Position numbers and translations under genes: made by a program
The notes under the pieces: model-generated
The model's input: the letters and a program-made list of their open reading frames with translations, nothing else
Databases searched by the model: none
Told to the model about the DNA's origin: nothing
Part shown: positions 1-11,807 of the stretch, one piece after another
Layout of the letters: the number at the start of each line of letters is the position of its first letter
Position numbering within the stretch: position 1 is the stretch's first letter
DNA from: Paulownia fortunei
Lineage: Eukaryota > Streptophyta > Magnoliopsida > Lamiales > Paulowniaceae
DNA: 64,000 nt
Assembly (NCBI GenBank): GCA_019321725.1
Contig: CM033108.1
Span: 6,652,060 to 6,716,059, forward strand
Direction of reading: 5' to 3'

Positions 1-1440
1 ATCCAATGTTCATTAGAGATGGAAATGGGTATGTACAAACCATGAGGTTGTACCCGGGACTTTGTTTGTCTACAAGTGATGCATCTACCACAAATTCTCT
101 TAACATCTCTCTTCATGTGTGGCCAATAGAAGTGTTCTTGCAAAACGGCTAAAGTCTTAGCAACTCCAAAGTATCCCATTAACCCTCAACTATGGGATTC
201 TCTAACTAACAAATCATGTAAAGAGCAATTCAACACACACAACTTATTCCGTGAAACAAGAAACCCTTGTGCCTAAAGAACTTACCCACTGTGTTTTTCT
301 CACAAGCCTAAAACTCTTCACAAAAATCATGGTCTAAAAGATACAACTCTTTAATATGCTCAAAACCAAATAATTTTGCATCAAGAGTAGAAATTAACAC
401 GTACCTTCGAGATAATGCATCTGCAACAATATTTTCTTTACCTTGCTTGTATTGGATAACATTTGGAAATGTCCCAATGAATTCCACCCAATGTGCATGT
501 CTTATGTTCAACTTGTGTTGGCCCTTCAAATGCTTCAAGAACTCATGATTAGTGTGAATCACAAACTTTTTAGGCCAAAGATAGTGTTGCCATATCTCCA
601 ATGCTCATACCAACACATATAGTTCTTTATCATAAGTAGGATAGTTTAAGGATGCCCTACTTAATTTCTCACTAAAATATGCAATTGGTCTTCCTATTTG
701 CATAAGAACTGGGCATATACCTATACTTGAAGCATCACATTCAATTTTAAACGTTTTAGTAAAATCAGGCAAGGCAAGTAAATGAGCATGGATTAATTTC
801 TCCTTGATCAATTGGAATGCCTTTAATTGCTCATCACTCCATTTGAATCCAACGTTTTTCTTGATGACTTCGGTAAGTGGTGCAGGTACACTATTAAAGT
901 CCTTTACGAACCTCCTATAAAAATTAGCGAGTCCATGAAAACTACGCATTACCTACACTCGTGGGACTTGACCACTCCTGAATTGTGCGGATCTTCTTTT
1001 CATCAACCTGTATTCCTTGTGTACTCACAACAAAACCAAGAAACACAAGTTTATCGAAGCAAAAGGTGCACTTGTTCAAGTTAGCAAATACATCTAAAAC
1101 TGAATTTAAATGCACAACATGATCATCCAAGTTTTTACTATAAATGAGAATATCATCAAAATAAACTATAACAAATCTGCCTATGAATGTATACAAAACA
1201 TAGTTCATTAATCGCATGAAAGTACTGGGTGTATTAGTTAATCCAAATGGCATAACTAACCACTTGTGTAATCCATATTTTATTTTAAAAGTAATTTTTC
1301 GTTCATCGCCCTCTTTCATTCTTATTTGATGATACCCATTTTTTAAATCAATCTTAGAAAATACACAAGCACCATGCAACTCATCTAAGCGAGGAATAGG
1401 GTGGCCATACTTTACCATTATATTATTGATCGCTCAACAA
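1..1440 (-). pseudogene. gypsy pol fragment: reverse transcriptase, RNase H, integrase zinc-binding region
   Basis: The reverse transcriptase core is clear on the minus strand at about 1418-945. It contains [30 protein letters not shown] and the catalytic YxDD box as [10 protein letters not shown]. It continues after a frame change near 945 into the RT connection and RNase H (945-308), with [12 protein letters not shown] and later [16 protein letters not shown] at 605-607 interrupts the RNase H where relatives read Arg, consistent with CGA to TGA. Between about 240 and 1 the integrase zinc finger is readable as ESHSGLMGYFGVAKTL and CGRCITCR. The integrase core would lie outside the window. 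Not expected to make an active enzyme. Confidence 0.88.
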
Positions 1441-1989
1441 TCAACACACATTCTCCACGTCTCATCCTTTTTAGGAACCAAAAGTATCGGAATGGCGCAT
1501 GAACACATGCTTTTTCTTATGTATCCTTTAGATTGGTCGGTTTGGAATAGTAGCACCAGGTACAAAATCAATTTGATGTTCAATCTCTCGAATAGGTTAG
1601 TAAACCAGGTAGAATCTCCTCGGGAAAGACATCCTCAAATTCCTGCAAAAGAAAAACAATAGAACTAGGCAAATATGTGTCAAGTTAGTTAGTGTTTAAA
1701 AACGCTTCTTTATACACAAGTACAATAATTGGATGATTTGATAACGTCGCTCTTTTTACGTCACTCGTCTTGCCATAAAACTTTCTTTTTTCTCTATTTT
1801 ATTCTCGACAGCCGAATCTGCTCTTTTGTTTTCTTTCTTATTTTTCTTGGCCTCTATCTCTTTTTCTCTCTGATTTTCACTCATTTTCTTATTTTTGCTT
1901 TCTTTTTTAATCACTCTCATTTTCTAATCTCACTTGATCCTCATGAACCTGTTTTGGTGTCAAAGGAACTAGGGTGATTGTCCTTTGAT

Positions 1990-2320
1990 TAAGCACAAAT
2001 GAATATTTATTGGTGAAACCATCATGCATAACATGCCGATCAAATTGCCAAGGTCGCCCTAGTAACAAGTGTCCAACTTATATTGGAACCATATCGCATA
2101 AAACTTCATCTTCATACTTTCCAATGCGGAAGGAAACTAACATCTGTTTATTTACTCTTACTTCACCACTATCATTAAGCCATTGCAACTTCTATGGCCG
2201 GGGGTATTTAGTTGTTGGTAGACCTAATTTCTCCACCATGGTAGTATTAGCAACATTATTACAACTACATCTATCAATAATCAAACTACATATCTTGTTT
2301 TGTACATGGCATCTAGTATA
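1990..2320 (-). pseudogene. gypsy retropepsin-like region
   Basis: Minus-strand translation gives NKICSLIIDRCSC, then TTMVEKLGLPTTKYPRP, LQWLNDSGEVRVNK and LLLGRPWQFDRHV. This is the pattern of the aspartic-protease region between gag and RT in plant gypsy elements. The expected D-[ST]-G-like active-site triplet reads DRC, so it is probably inactive. One stop interrupts the reading after DMVPI. It lies between the gag fragment and the RT fragment, as expected for one degraded polyprotein. Confidence 0.7.
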
Positions 2321-2559
2321 AAAGATGTTTTCTCACTGCACCTCGTCCTCTTCTTTGATCTGCACACTTAGAGCTCTCATCCCAACAATAATTCTCCTTG
2401 GGCAGCATATTTCTCATCATCGGCTTCCTCCAATGGTGGCATGGAAATATCGACTTCCTCCAATGGTGGCATGGAATCGGTGTTATCTTCATTATTGATT
2501 TTAAATTCACCATCATCTCGTAACACCACAACTATTTTGTTCAAAAATTGACTTGCTAT

Positions 2560-3653
2560 GTGACCCCTGCATTAGCATTTTAAATAATTAATATCACAAT
2601 TCAGATTTGCATAAGAGTTGGATTCAACTTGATTTCTATGGCTGGTCATTTCTGGTTTTCACTCAGTTTTGGACTTGACTTTGGTTAGCTTTTCTTCTTT
2701 CTTCACAAAACTGGAGCTAGGGTTTTGCCATGTATTGCTGCCCCTCCTCTTAAGTTGGTTCTCAATTTTGATAGCCATGTGCACCATATCTTCCAACTCT
2801 ACATAATGTTGCAATTCCAACAAATTTAGCAATCTCTCAATTCAAACCAACCAAGAATCTAGCCATAGTAGCCTCTCGTTCCTCCTCTAGATTCGCTCGA
2901 ATCATGGCAATTTCTGTCTCCTTAAAATAGTCCTCCGCACTTCGGTTACCTTGTGTAAGACTTTATATTTTTTGGTACAACTCCCTGTAGTAATAGTTTG
3001 GAACAAACCATCTAATCATCATGGCTTTCATCTCCTCCCACGTAGATATTGGACGTTTTCTATTTCTCATCCTATTTAACATTAGTTGATCCCACCAAAC
3101 AATTGCATAATCGGAAAATTCAACGGATGCAAGTTTCACCTTTTTAAGCTCGGAATAGTTGTGATAATCAAATACTAATTCTACCTTCTTCTCCCACTCA
3201 AGGTAAGCTTTGGGATCGTTCTTGCCTTGAAACGATGGAATATTCATCTTAATACTACCCAAGTTATTGTCTTCCCAATTCCTAGTTTTTCTAGATTACC
3301 CACCATATCTCCTATTGCCAACAAAAGAATCCTGATTATCTTCCTCATTAAAATCATCCCCATAATATTCTTATTCTTCATCTCCACCTCCCTAAGTTGG
3401 ACTTTCTCCCTTCTACATACATTAGGGTTCTTTTGTGGCCGATCTATTCGTGCACTCTCTACCTAATCTATCCATTTATCTCAGCTCTCAATAGTCTCTT
3501 AATCTCACCCAATAAGGCTTCTATGAGAAACTTTGGGTCAACCTCTACTGATGCACTCCCGAATATATGTTTGTCCTTGTTGTTTGATATGTTTTCCTGC
3601 AAAACAATGATAGAAAAGAAAAGGACCTCGCACACTCCCTTATGTATTTTCAT
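2560..3653 (-). pseudogene. gypsy gag fragment
   Basis: The retrotransposon gag domain is readable at 3262-2963 as IPSFQGKNDPKAYLEWEKK followed by YAIVWWDQL and WEEMKAMMIRWFVPNYY. After one stop it continues to about 2560 with NRSAEDYFKE and ATMARFLVGLN. A zinc-knuckle-like Cys cluster near 2570 is damaged (CxCxGHI remains). Upstream, 3653-3468 codes an Ile/Leu/Glu-rich segment that is probably the gag N-terminus. This protein would form the virus-like particle; here it is non-functional. Confidence 0.75.
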
Positions 3654-4080
3654 TCAAGAAATTATTTTCACCCAATTTCACTCGTGTTTTATTTATAAAA
3701 TATCTACATAACAAAATTCATTATTAAAATTCGCAATTAATTAGGGAATATATCAATACAAATTTTCTAATTGTTTCATGAAAATAATTTATTTTTGTGA
3801 AAATTATAAATAGAAATTATGTTATCTAGTAAGCTTATAGATAAGTATTAAAGAAAGAGAAAAATAATTTAGTATAATGTAACTTTATTAAAATAGAAAT
3901 AAAAATCGGAAATAAATCACTATATTAGTAGAAATTCAAGAGATTTTGTCACATTATTTTTATGAAAGATATATATGGCAGAGGGGAAGTATGGGAGGGA
4001 GAGAGATCTGTTTGCATCTTTTCCTTCCAATTGTAAGTTTCTGGTTGTCGTGTTAATTCTTTTTTAATTGCTGATTACAG

Positions 4081-7000
4081 GATCACATGCGTCGAGCGGG
4101 GGATGTCTGTTTTTCTGAAAGTGACCGTGATGGCAAGCAGATTATCCATTGGAAACTCTTTACTTTTGTTGCTGATGCAAAATACTTTTGGTTAAAGCTG
4201 CCATGAACTGTGCAAATGCAATTTTAAGATTGAAATTTTTTATTTCCTGTGCCATCCACTTTATGACTCAGAGGCAAATTTAGGCCAGCTCCAGCCTGCC
4301 TCCCTGAGTCGAGCAAAGAAAAAGCCCTCCATTGGTGCTACATGAACGCTAAGCAATTGCCCTAATATTCCATAGCTGTCCGGCTGTCTCTCAACAGATA
4401 ACAACGTCACCCCAGGAAAAAAATAGAGAAGAAAATAACCAAAAAGAGCTGCTTTAAAGAAGTAGAGACTTTGGGAGGATGTGCTACATGGGGCAGTTAG
4501 ACCTTTTGCCTTAAATCTGAGCTTGACTTTCATGTCTGGATGAAGTTGCTTTAAACTTGTTTTGGTGTTGGGGTAGTTGAATTCTCTTTATGATCATGTA
4601 ATGATTGTTTTGTATGAAGGGAATCTTTTGTCAGCATCTTTGGTTACCTCCACCTGCCAACCCCTTGATTTCCTGTGCCGTCTGTTATGTTGGCCTCACA
4701 GTATTAGGCTTTGCGATAAAAGTTGTAAAATTGCCTTAATTGTCTGATATAAAGTGCATGGCTACGAATATGTCCAAGTATTTAAATAATGGAGTTCAGA
4801 TTTTTCCCCAGGAATTGATAGAAGTTCAGAGACAACATCAAACTGTTTTACCTTGTTTGACCTTCTCATGGGCTTTGTTTCAACCAATCTTGGTCAGGGT
4901 TCGTCATTTTTCATATTATCCTATGATAATACTATGTTATCTGCTGTATTTACAACTGAATTTAAAAAGAAAAGTAAAATTCTTATTTTTGATATTTATG
5001 ATCTGCCACTTATTTATCGATATCTTTGAAGTTGAATGGCCTGCAACTCTTGATCGCGATTCCTTTAGAATACACAATATTGAACTATCATGTCTGCTTC
5101 TATTCAGTTGGAGCTAATATTTCTTCTGCTAGTATGCCTGGTTTTAGATATTATCAATGGTGGTGTGATGTTGATTGTTGGAGTATTTCTTCATTACAGG
5201 CATGCGGGGGACTGTTGACTATACAAACTACGATGACATGAAATATGCGGTAAGTTAGTTTACTTAATTGACTTCTGAAGCTACTTAGCTGTTTTCTGTT
5301 ATTTTTAATGCCTCTCTATTTTGAGGACTTTTATTTGGATAACTTTGGTGATTGATGTCACATTTATTTGCATGGTCTTTTGTGGTATTCTGTTTTCTAT
5401 TTCTAAATGCAGATAAGAAAGCTTGATGATTCTCTCTTCAGAAATCAATTTTCTCTGGCTTACATAAGGGTATGTTGTGATGAAATTTGAAAATGGATTA
5501 AGTGCTAACAAAGTTCAGAGTTACTGATGCATCTGTGATCTCTAGGTGGAAGAGTATGGTAGTAGATGTAGTTATTCAAGGAGCCTTAGTAGGAGTCCTT
5601 ATTCGAGAAGCAGAAGTCCCAGTCGCAGCTCTGGCTACAGGGACATGAATAGAAGGTAGAGTTTAATCATATTAATGTAATCTTTTTTCTTTTTCACTTT
5701 GCAAGCTGACAGCTGAATGTATTGTGCAGTGTTTCTCCCACAGGCAGTTATTCTCGTTGTGCTTCATCTAGATCTCATTCGCAGTCTGTTACATCATTGT
5801 CGGAAGCTGGGTCACCACCTTGCTCTGTGCCAAGGTTTGATTTTCTCTGACGAGTCTGATGTCATTGCAGAATTTTGTTCTTGCAAAGCATGCCATTTAT
5901 GTTACATGAATATTATTTCTGTGTGCATGCTATCTGTTGGTTCCAATATTGGGTTAATGCTTGAATCACCCTTTTTATCTTTTTGGTTGTGACTGGATTA
6001 TCTTTTTGTAGCAAAGACAGATTGAATGATTTCAAACTTAAGAGACTTAAGGCAAAATGGATGTAGAACTTACTTGTTAAAAACAATAATTAGTGGTAGT
6101 AAGACAATGAATGTTCCCAAGCAGTTGCCCTCCTACTTAGGGTAGTTTGTGAAGTGTGTCATTTTGTTTGAAGATCATATTATATGCTCCATCTTTCTTC
6201 TTTCTCTGTTTCTTTTCTTTAAACCTTTCGAATATGTGGGGACTTTAATTGGAATTTTTGAAACAACGAAACATTCTTATTTCATCCCGAGTTTTGCTTT
6301 CACGTCTACTTATTTCCTGATTAATTATTAGGCATTTCTGAAATTTCCTTTGCAAAACTTTTAAAGAATCACAACTACTATGTTCTAGCGGAGCTCCTTA
6401 TAGTTCTTTTACCTCTAAGGCATACTGTGGTCAATTTTTATGGGAACCCCCTTCGCCAAGAAATGAGAATAAAGAATTTTTTTACTAGCAACTTCCACAG
6501 AACTCTTGTGTGAGTGGGAAGTTAACAATCGGGGTTTTTCCTCTGTTGCTTGCAAATTTCTATTGGAGTAAGGAAAACTCAATTTCAATTCTTTGTAACT
6601 TATCTCTCTGGAACACTTTTTTCTGTACTACAATTCTGTTTTACATGGAGGAGGATGGTTTTATTGGAAGGGCTTGCGAGCCTTAAGGTTATGATACCAC
6701 GATTATGAAGATTTCCCTTTTTCTCTCTCTCTCTCTAGATTTGGATTTGCATCGTGATCTGGGGATTGCATGTTAGGAACTTGATGATATGCAATGCTCA
6801 AATTCAAGCTACCAAATCAGTATGGCAGTTGATGAGCACCTGCGGCAAAGCAAGATGGTAAATTTCATTCTAGTATGCTATGTATGGCCCAAACCCATTA
6901 ATAACAGTTTGAAGCAAAATTGGTGGACAAACTAAAAGCTGGATCTGGTTTTATTGCAAGCTCTTGATATCAGGGTTACAATTATGACATTAAATGAAAT

Positions 7001-7672
7001 TAATTAGTTTATCCGATAAATGGATGTTGAACTATTATTCAAAGACTTCTTATGTTGATTGGTGCTGATTATTAGGAAAGACAATTTCTCAGTTTCCCTG
7101 GCTAGTATAGTGTAATTCGTGCTTAGTTATTATGTTTGTCTCAATAATGAGTGAGGATGATCAGCTAGTGAAAATTCAATTTCCATATAGCTAAGAATGT
7201 GGATGTGATGCCTTTTATCTCGAATGCAGTAGATGCTATTGTACTTTGGCTATGTTTTAGTTGTGAACATGTTAGCCTCATCAACTCGCTTGGATTAGAG
7301 ATTTCAAATAAAATTTCTAAGCTCTGAATTGGTTCTTTTATGCAAATTGTGCAGACATCGGTCAAGATCTAGAACTCCAGCATCATCTGTAAGTGTAGCT
7401 TGGTTATTTTTTTTTTTATGATAAAGTTGTGCTTACAAATCTTAGTCAGGTACACTAATTTTTATCAAACTTTGATACTGCACAGCCTCCTCAATGCAGA
7501 CGTGTGAGTGCTAGTCCAGGGCAAAGTCTCAGCAGGAGCAGATCGAAATCCCATTCTCTCTTTGTATGTCTGTTATAAGTCTTACTCAGTCTTGAAGTAT
7601 GTTATGACATCTGTCTGTCATTTTTGCAATGTTCTCTTAATTTCTAGTGGTTGACAGGTAAGATCTGACTGA
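4081..7672 (+). CDS. SR34: SR34/SR30-class serine/arginine-rich splicing factor, 3' part (RRM2 and RS domain)
   Basis: The exons are 4081-4132, 5200-5249, 5413-5469, 5546-5655, 5730-5834, 7355-7388, 7486-7563 and 7658-7672 (TGA). Together they give 166 codons plus stop, in frame across all junctions. The peptide starts DHMRRAGDVCFSESDRDG, then VDYTNYDDMKYA, IRKLDDS and AYIRVEEYGS. This is the second half of the pseudo-RRM (RRM2) of ASF/SF2-type plant SR proteins, just after the SWQDLK heptapeptide that an upstream exon would encode. The tail is RS-rich (SRSPYSRSRSPSRSS, SLSRSRSKS) and ends VRSD. Such nuclear proteins bind pre-mRNA and guide splice-site choice. All introns are GT-AG except 4133-5199, which fits only as GC-AG. 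RRM1 and the start codon are not visible in 1-4080, so the gene is either 5'-truncated or has earlier exons outside the window. Which SR34/SR30 paralogue it is cannot be decided. Confidence 0.82.
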
Positions 7673-10168
7673 AGCAGACTTGCAGATTAAAGCCATCGAG
7701 AATAGATTTTCTTGGCGAGCAGTTGAAAGTTAGCTCGTCTTTTGAGTGTTGGAACTGGAGAATAATAGTATAGCTGCTTTTTAGATGGATTTAAGTCTGA
7801 CTTATTATGTAGTATCAAGAGGTGACATGTATTCGATACGTAAACTGATTTAACCATGTTAAGACTTGCATGTTTGCCTGTTCCGTGGTCTTACATTCTG
7901 CTTCACTTGTCGTCGGTTTGATTTGGTTTTTGTCTCTGGTTTCAAGTGGTACAATGCTGCTTGGTATTCTTGTTATACTGGAGCAGAGTAATGTGTAAGA
8001 GCTGCATGGATGCCTGCCATGTTCATTTCTCGTTCTCGTCTCTTGTAACAGGTTTCCTTTTCTGGTGTGACCAATGCCTTTTTCTGATTTTCATTCTCTA
8101 ATCTACTTCACTTTGCTGTCTTTTAACTTTTGGAAACTCAAAAGTTAAAAACAAAGGAAAAATATTGTTTTAGACTCGGTTCAGTATCACATGAAAAATG
8201 TGATGGCACGTTTACACGGTAAAAATCTTTACCTATAATCACATGCGAGCACATTTTCATTGTTTCAAAGCTTATTGTTTCGGAGTAGATCTACTTTGAA
8301 AAGAAAACGATTCTGTTGTGAAGTAAATGACTTGACTTGTCAAAACAGTTTGAGACTGTTTAAGCTTGCGTTCAAGTTCTCATAAGCCATCTTTAAAAGG
8401 AGTTGCATCCCATTCTTTCTTTTGAAGTGTTCATCTAAATTGAGAATGAAATTATTTCCCATTTGGAAGCTGGAATGGATGTCGATACATGTCTCGTTTC
8501 CTAAATGCTGGATTTTCTCTTTGTATTTTTCCTCTCTTAAAAGTTTGGAGAACACCTTATTGATTCACGGGAAACGAGTGGTATGTGGGAATAGAGTGAG
8601 AATGAGACGTATATTCTAAAGTTTATTTTTATTCACTTGATTGGTACAATTTAGTTGTAGGAATATTTATGTGGATGGGAATTTTTATTACAAAAATTAT
8701 GAATTAGTTATATTTTTTCTCATCGGTTGAACTATTTGAATAAATTCAAATTTATTTTTGATAAAAATATCCTTCTAAAAATAATAAAAATATTGGATAA
8801 AATTCAAGAATATAGACCCATCAAAATTATAATGAACCTAAACAAGAACCCAAACTTGAGATCTATTGGTTCGGGCTCTGTTAGACTTGTTATATTATTT
8901 TAAAAATATTAATAAATATTTTTTAAAAATAATATCAATTTCTATATATAAGAAAATGTTACTAACAAAAAAATAATTATATATATTTTAATTGTTAAAA
9001 AATTAGAAATCTCAAACATATATATTACTTTTACATATATTAGCACAAACTATTTATTAATTTTATATTATTATTATTACAAGAGAATTATATTTATATT
9101 TTAGTATATGTCCATCATGCGTAAATTTCATATATTTAAATATACATCACAAAAATACATACAAAATAAATGAAAAATATATATGCAATATTTTAACGAA
9201 TTGTAATTAGACCAAAAATTAAAATTCAAAATTTGCTCTGAGATCCATTTGTCAATTTTTTATATTTTTATATAAAATATATTAGTATAAAATTTTATTT
9301 ATATTCTATGTATATGTGTGTGTTTATATATTGTTTAATATCGATTAAAATCATAACAAACCCATTTACACACAAAATATTGAATATGATTTTATTTTTA
9401 AAAAATCTATTAAAGAATAATTTGGTCCTTAAAATTATTTTGTTTCGTTCCTATCGTTCATTACTAATTATCAATCATGAGATGAAATGAGAAATGATGA
9501 TTCTATTCGTTTATCATTCCTTATACATACCAATTATAGGAATTATTACACTCATATTATTCATTTTTTATCATCATATCATTCATAAATTTATTTAATT
9601 TCTATTCCATTCCTATATATAAATCAGTTATTATTAGAATGAGTTCAATCCTATTACACCAATTTTTTATATTTTTTGGATTTTATAAGAAATTCATGTC
9701 ATACCAATATTTGTGATTTTTAAATTTTCGAAATCAAATGGAATTTTTTACGTGGATATCATGTGCAATCAACCTTGATTGATACGGTCTTAGGTATTTT
9801 AGTCCGCAATGAAAAGTGTCAGCGTATCTTAAAAATTTTGGACTTGCTTAGAACTGATGATTCTATAGTGCATCATATTGTATGAATTTATACAAGTTTA
9901 TATCCTATTCTTACTAAAATGATAACGTCATTAGATTTATTAATATCATAACAAAGTGCAAGAACATCAGAAGTATGGATCCAGTTTTTAAACTCAGACA
10001 ACAGATTCATTGTTTACAAGCCTGATTGATTTTAAGTTTGAGAAATAGAGTGGTAAAACATGCTAATGCGTGAGAGCATTTGAAAGTTGGACAAGGCTTT
10101 AGGACTAATTTAATAAATTATTATAAATTTAAAAATATATTAAATATATGTTGTAGATTGATGGTGTT
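7673..10168. other. SR-gene 3' UTR and AT-rich intergenic DNA
   Basis: The first 400-600 bases after the SR stop codon are probably 3' UTR, with T-rich mixed-composition sequence. From about 8600 to 10168 the sequence is very AT-rich, with no coding-like stretch longer than about 65 codons and no recognisable domain. Mononucleotide and TA-rich runs are common. No RNA gene was recognised. Confidence 0.5.
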
Positions 10169-10191
10169 ATATATATATATATATATATATA
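10169..10191. repeat. (TA)n microsatellite
   Basis: An uninterrupted TA dinucleotide run lies directly outside the hairpin-rich left end of the Mutator-like element. A similar run occurs near the right end at 16284-16309. TA-rich DNA is a common insertion environment, so it may mark the flank. Confidence 0.9.
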
Positions 10192-10194
10192 CGT

Positions 10195-10408
10195 GAAAGC
10201 GCAAGTTTGAATTACGATTCCCTCTTTGTCAACGAAGGGTCGTACCCTTCGCTAACTGTGGCAGAAAGCACAAGTTTGACTTGCGCTTCCTGTCGCTCAG
10301 TCAGCAAAGGATTACTGAGCGACAGGAATACATTTATTTGCTGACAACAGAAAGCACAACTTCGAGTTGTACTTCCATCCAAGAAGCACAACTCGAAGTT
10401 TCGCTTTC
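10195..10408. repeat. nest of short hairpins at left end of the MULE
   Basis: Related imperfect palindromes start at 10195, 10264, 10350 and 10383. Each is built from GAAAGCRCAA and its complement TTGCGCTTTC. Between them are a perfect 8-bp stem (CGAAGGGT, 10233-10240 with 10244-10251, 3-nt loop) and a perfect 15-bp stem (10287-10301 with 10314-10328, 12-nt loop). Transposase-binding or replication-slippage roles are possible but not shown. Confidence 0.85.
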
Positions 10409-10479
10409 ATTCAAACTTCCTCCCTATTTATACCCCGATTGCACTTCCCCTCCCCACTTCCTCTCCCCCTTCCCTTCCC

Positions 10480-10932
10480 TTCCCTCTCTCGGCCTCCCTC
10501 TTCACCCTTCTCCCATCCATTCCCTCTCCCTTGCCTCTCATTTCCCTTTCCTTCCCTCTCTTTCTCGGCCTCTCTCTTCACCCTTCTCCCCTCCATTCCT
10601 CTTCCTTGCCTCTCATTTCCCTTTCCCCTCTCCTCTCTTCTTATCGTCCTTCTTCCCATCATTCCATCGGAAAATAATGTTGTTGTTATTTTTTTTATTT
10701 TTTTAATTAAAATAAATTGACTAATTCATATTTATAGATTTTTGTTCTCGGCCTCCCTCTTCACCCTTCTCCCCTCCATTCCCTCTCCCCTTGTCTCTCA
10801 TTTCCCTTTCCCCTCTCCTCTCTTCTTATCGTCCTTCTTCCTATCATTCCATCGGAAAATAATGTTGTTGTTATTTTTTTTATTTTTTTAATTAAAATAA
10901 ATTGACTAATTCATATTTATAGATTTTTGTTC
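10480..10932. repeat. CT-rich tandem repeats including a ~184-bp tandem duplication
   Basis: A pyrimidine-rich unit starting CTCGGCCTC recurs at about 10488, 10565 and 10748. The block 10565-10747 is repeated almost exactly at 10748-10932, including the non-CT tail with GGAAAATAATGTTGTTG and AATAAATTGACTAATTC. The near identity of the two long copies indicates a recent duplication or gene conversion. Long open frames on either strand here are compositional artefacts. Confidence 0.88.
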
Positions 10933-11807
10933 ATGTAAATATTGTTAGTACGGAGAGATTAAAGTGCGACGTGGATCATATTTTGAGTGTGATTTTACAG
11001 GTATCATACTTTAAATATTTTAATTACAATGTGTATATTTTATTACAATAATTGTGAAGTACATGTATTATTATATTGAAAAAATAAAATTTGTTGCATT
11101 GCAATGTTAGTAATATTATTTTTTATAATGGCATATGCAATTACATATTTAATAACATATTTTATATGTGGAGAAGCCAACCTTTGCATGCTTATTTTTT
11201 TGTATATTATATTTTATATTTGTTATTTGACTTGAAAATTTGACTTGAAAATTGTTGAACTATTTAGGAAATTTTTTCCATAACTATCCTAATCTGAAAG
11301 TAGAATAAGGTTTCTTGCAATGAATTTATATGATTTATAATGTTACTAATTTATATTATATAAAAAATATTCATATTAACAATTAATTAGTTAAAGTAGT
11401 AATTAAATATTATGTCTTTGAAATTGTTATTTAAAATTAAAATGTTAATACCTATTTATATTAAAAATGTAATGAGTATACGTAATTATTTAATAATACT
11501 CAATAAATATCAATTATGAATAGTTATTATTATAATTTATGTTATTTAGTATATGACATTTTCCTATAATTATATTATATAAGTTATTTTCAATTGTGCT
11601 ATAAGTTAGATTATTCAATTAATTTGGTATATGACTAGTTAACAAATTAATTTATGTAGTTTATTATTATATTACTAATTTGTATATATTAATAATTATA
11701 AAATATGATAATTATGAATTTACTAATATAATAAGCTAATAATCGTAAAATATTGGTATAACAATTAAATAATTTATTTTACTAATATATTCATATTTTA
11801 TGTAGTT
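10933..11807. other. AT-rich sequence between repeat block and transposase pseudogene
   Basis: About 870 bases of AT-rich DNA with no coding signal. By position it would be the 5' untranslated and promoter part of the MULE transposase gene, but no clear TATA or initiator could be chosen in such AT-rich sequence. Confidence 0.4.

Larger units (their letters stand above)
1..3700 (-). mobile_element. Ty3/gypsy LTR retrotransposon, decayed internal region, cut by window start
   Basis: Reading the minus strand from about 3650 down to 1 gives, in order, gag, a retropepsin-like stretch, reverse transcriptase, RNase H and the start of the integrase zinc-binding region. This is the Ty3/gypsy order, with integrase after RNase H. 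Frames are broken by several stops and shifts, so it is not autonomous. Neither LTR could be delimited: the 3' part lies beyond base 1, and 3700-4080 shows only AT-rich sequence. It lies opposite in strand to the SR-protein exons that begin at 4081, and could sit in an upstream intron of that gene or have replaced its 5' end. Confidence 0.88.

Noticed and set aside
4261..4533. Minus-strand 90-codon frame
   Set aside because: Lies inside the large intron of the SR gene on the opposite strand, with no recognisable domain.
5717..5992. Plus-strand 91-codon frame
   Set aside because: Shifted reading of the SR-gene exon 5730-5834 running into its intron.
10281..10720. Overlapping long open frames on both strands
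   Set aside because: Produced by a CT-rich tandem repeat; Ser/Pro/Leu or Arg/Glu/Gly low complexity with no domain.
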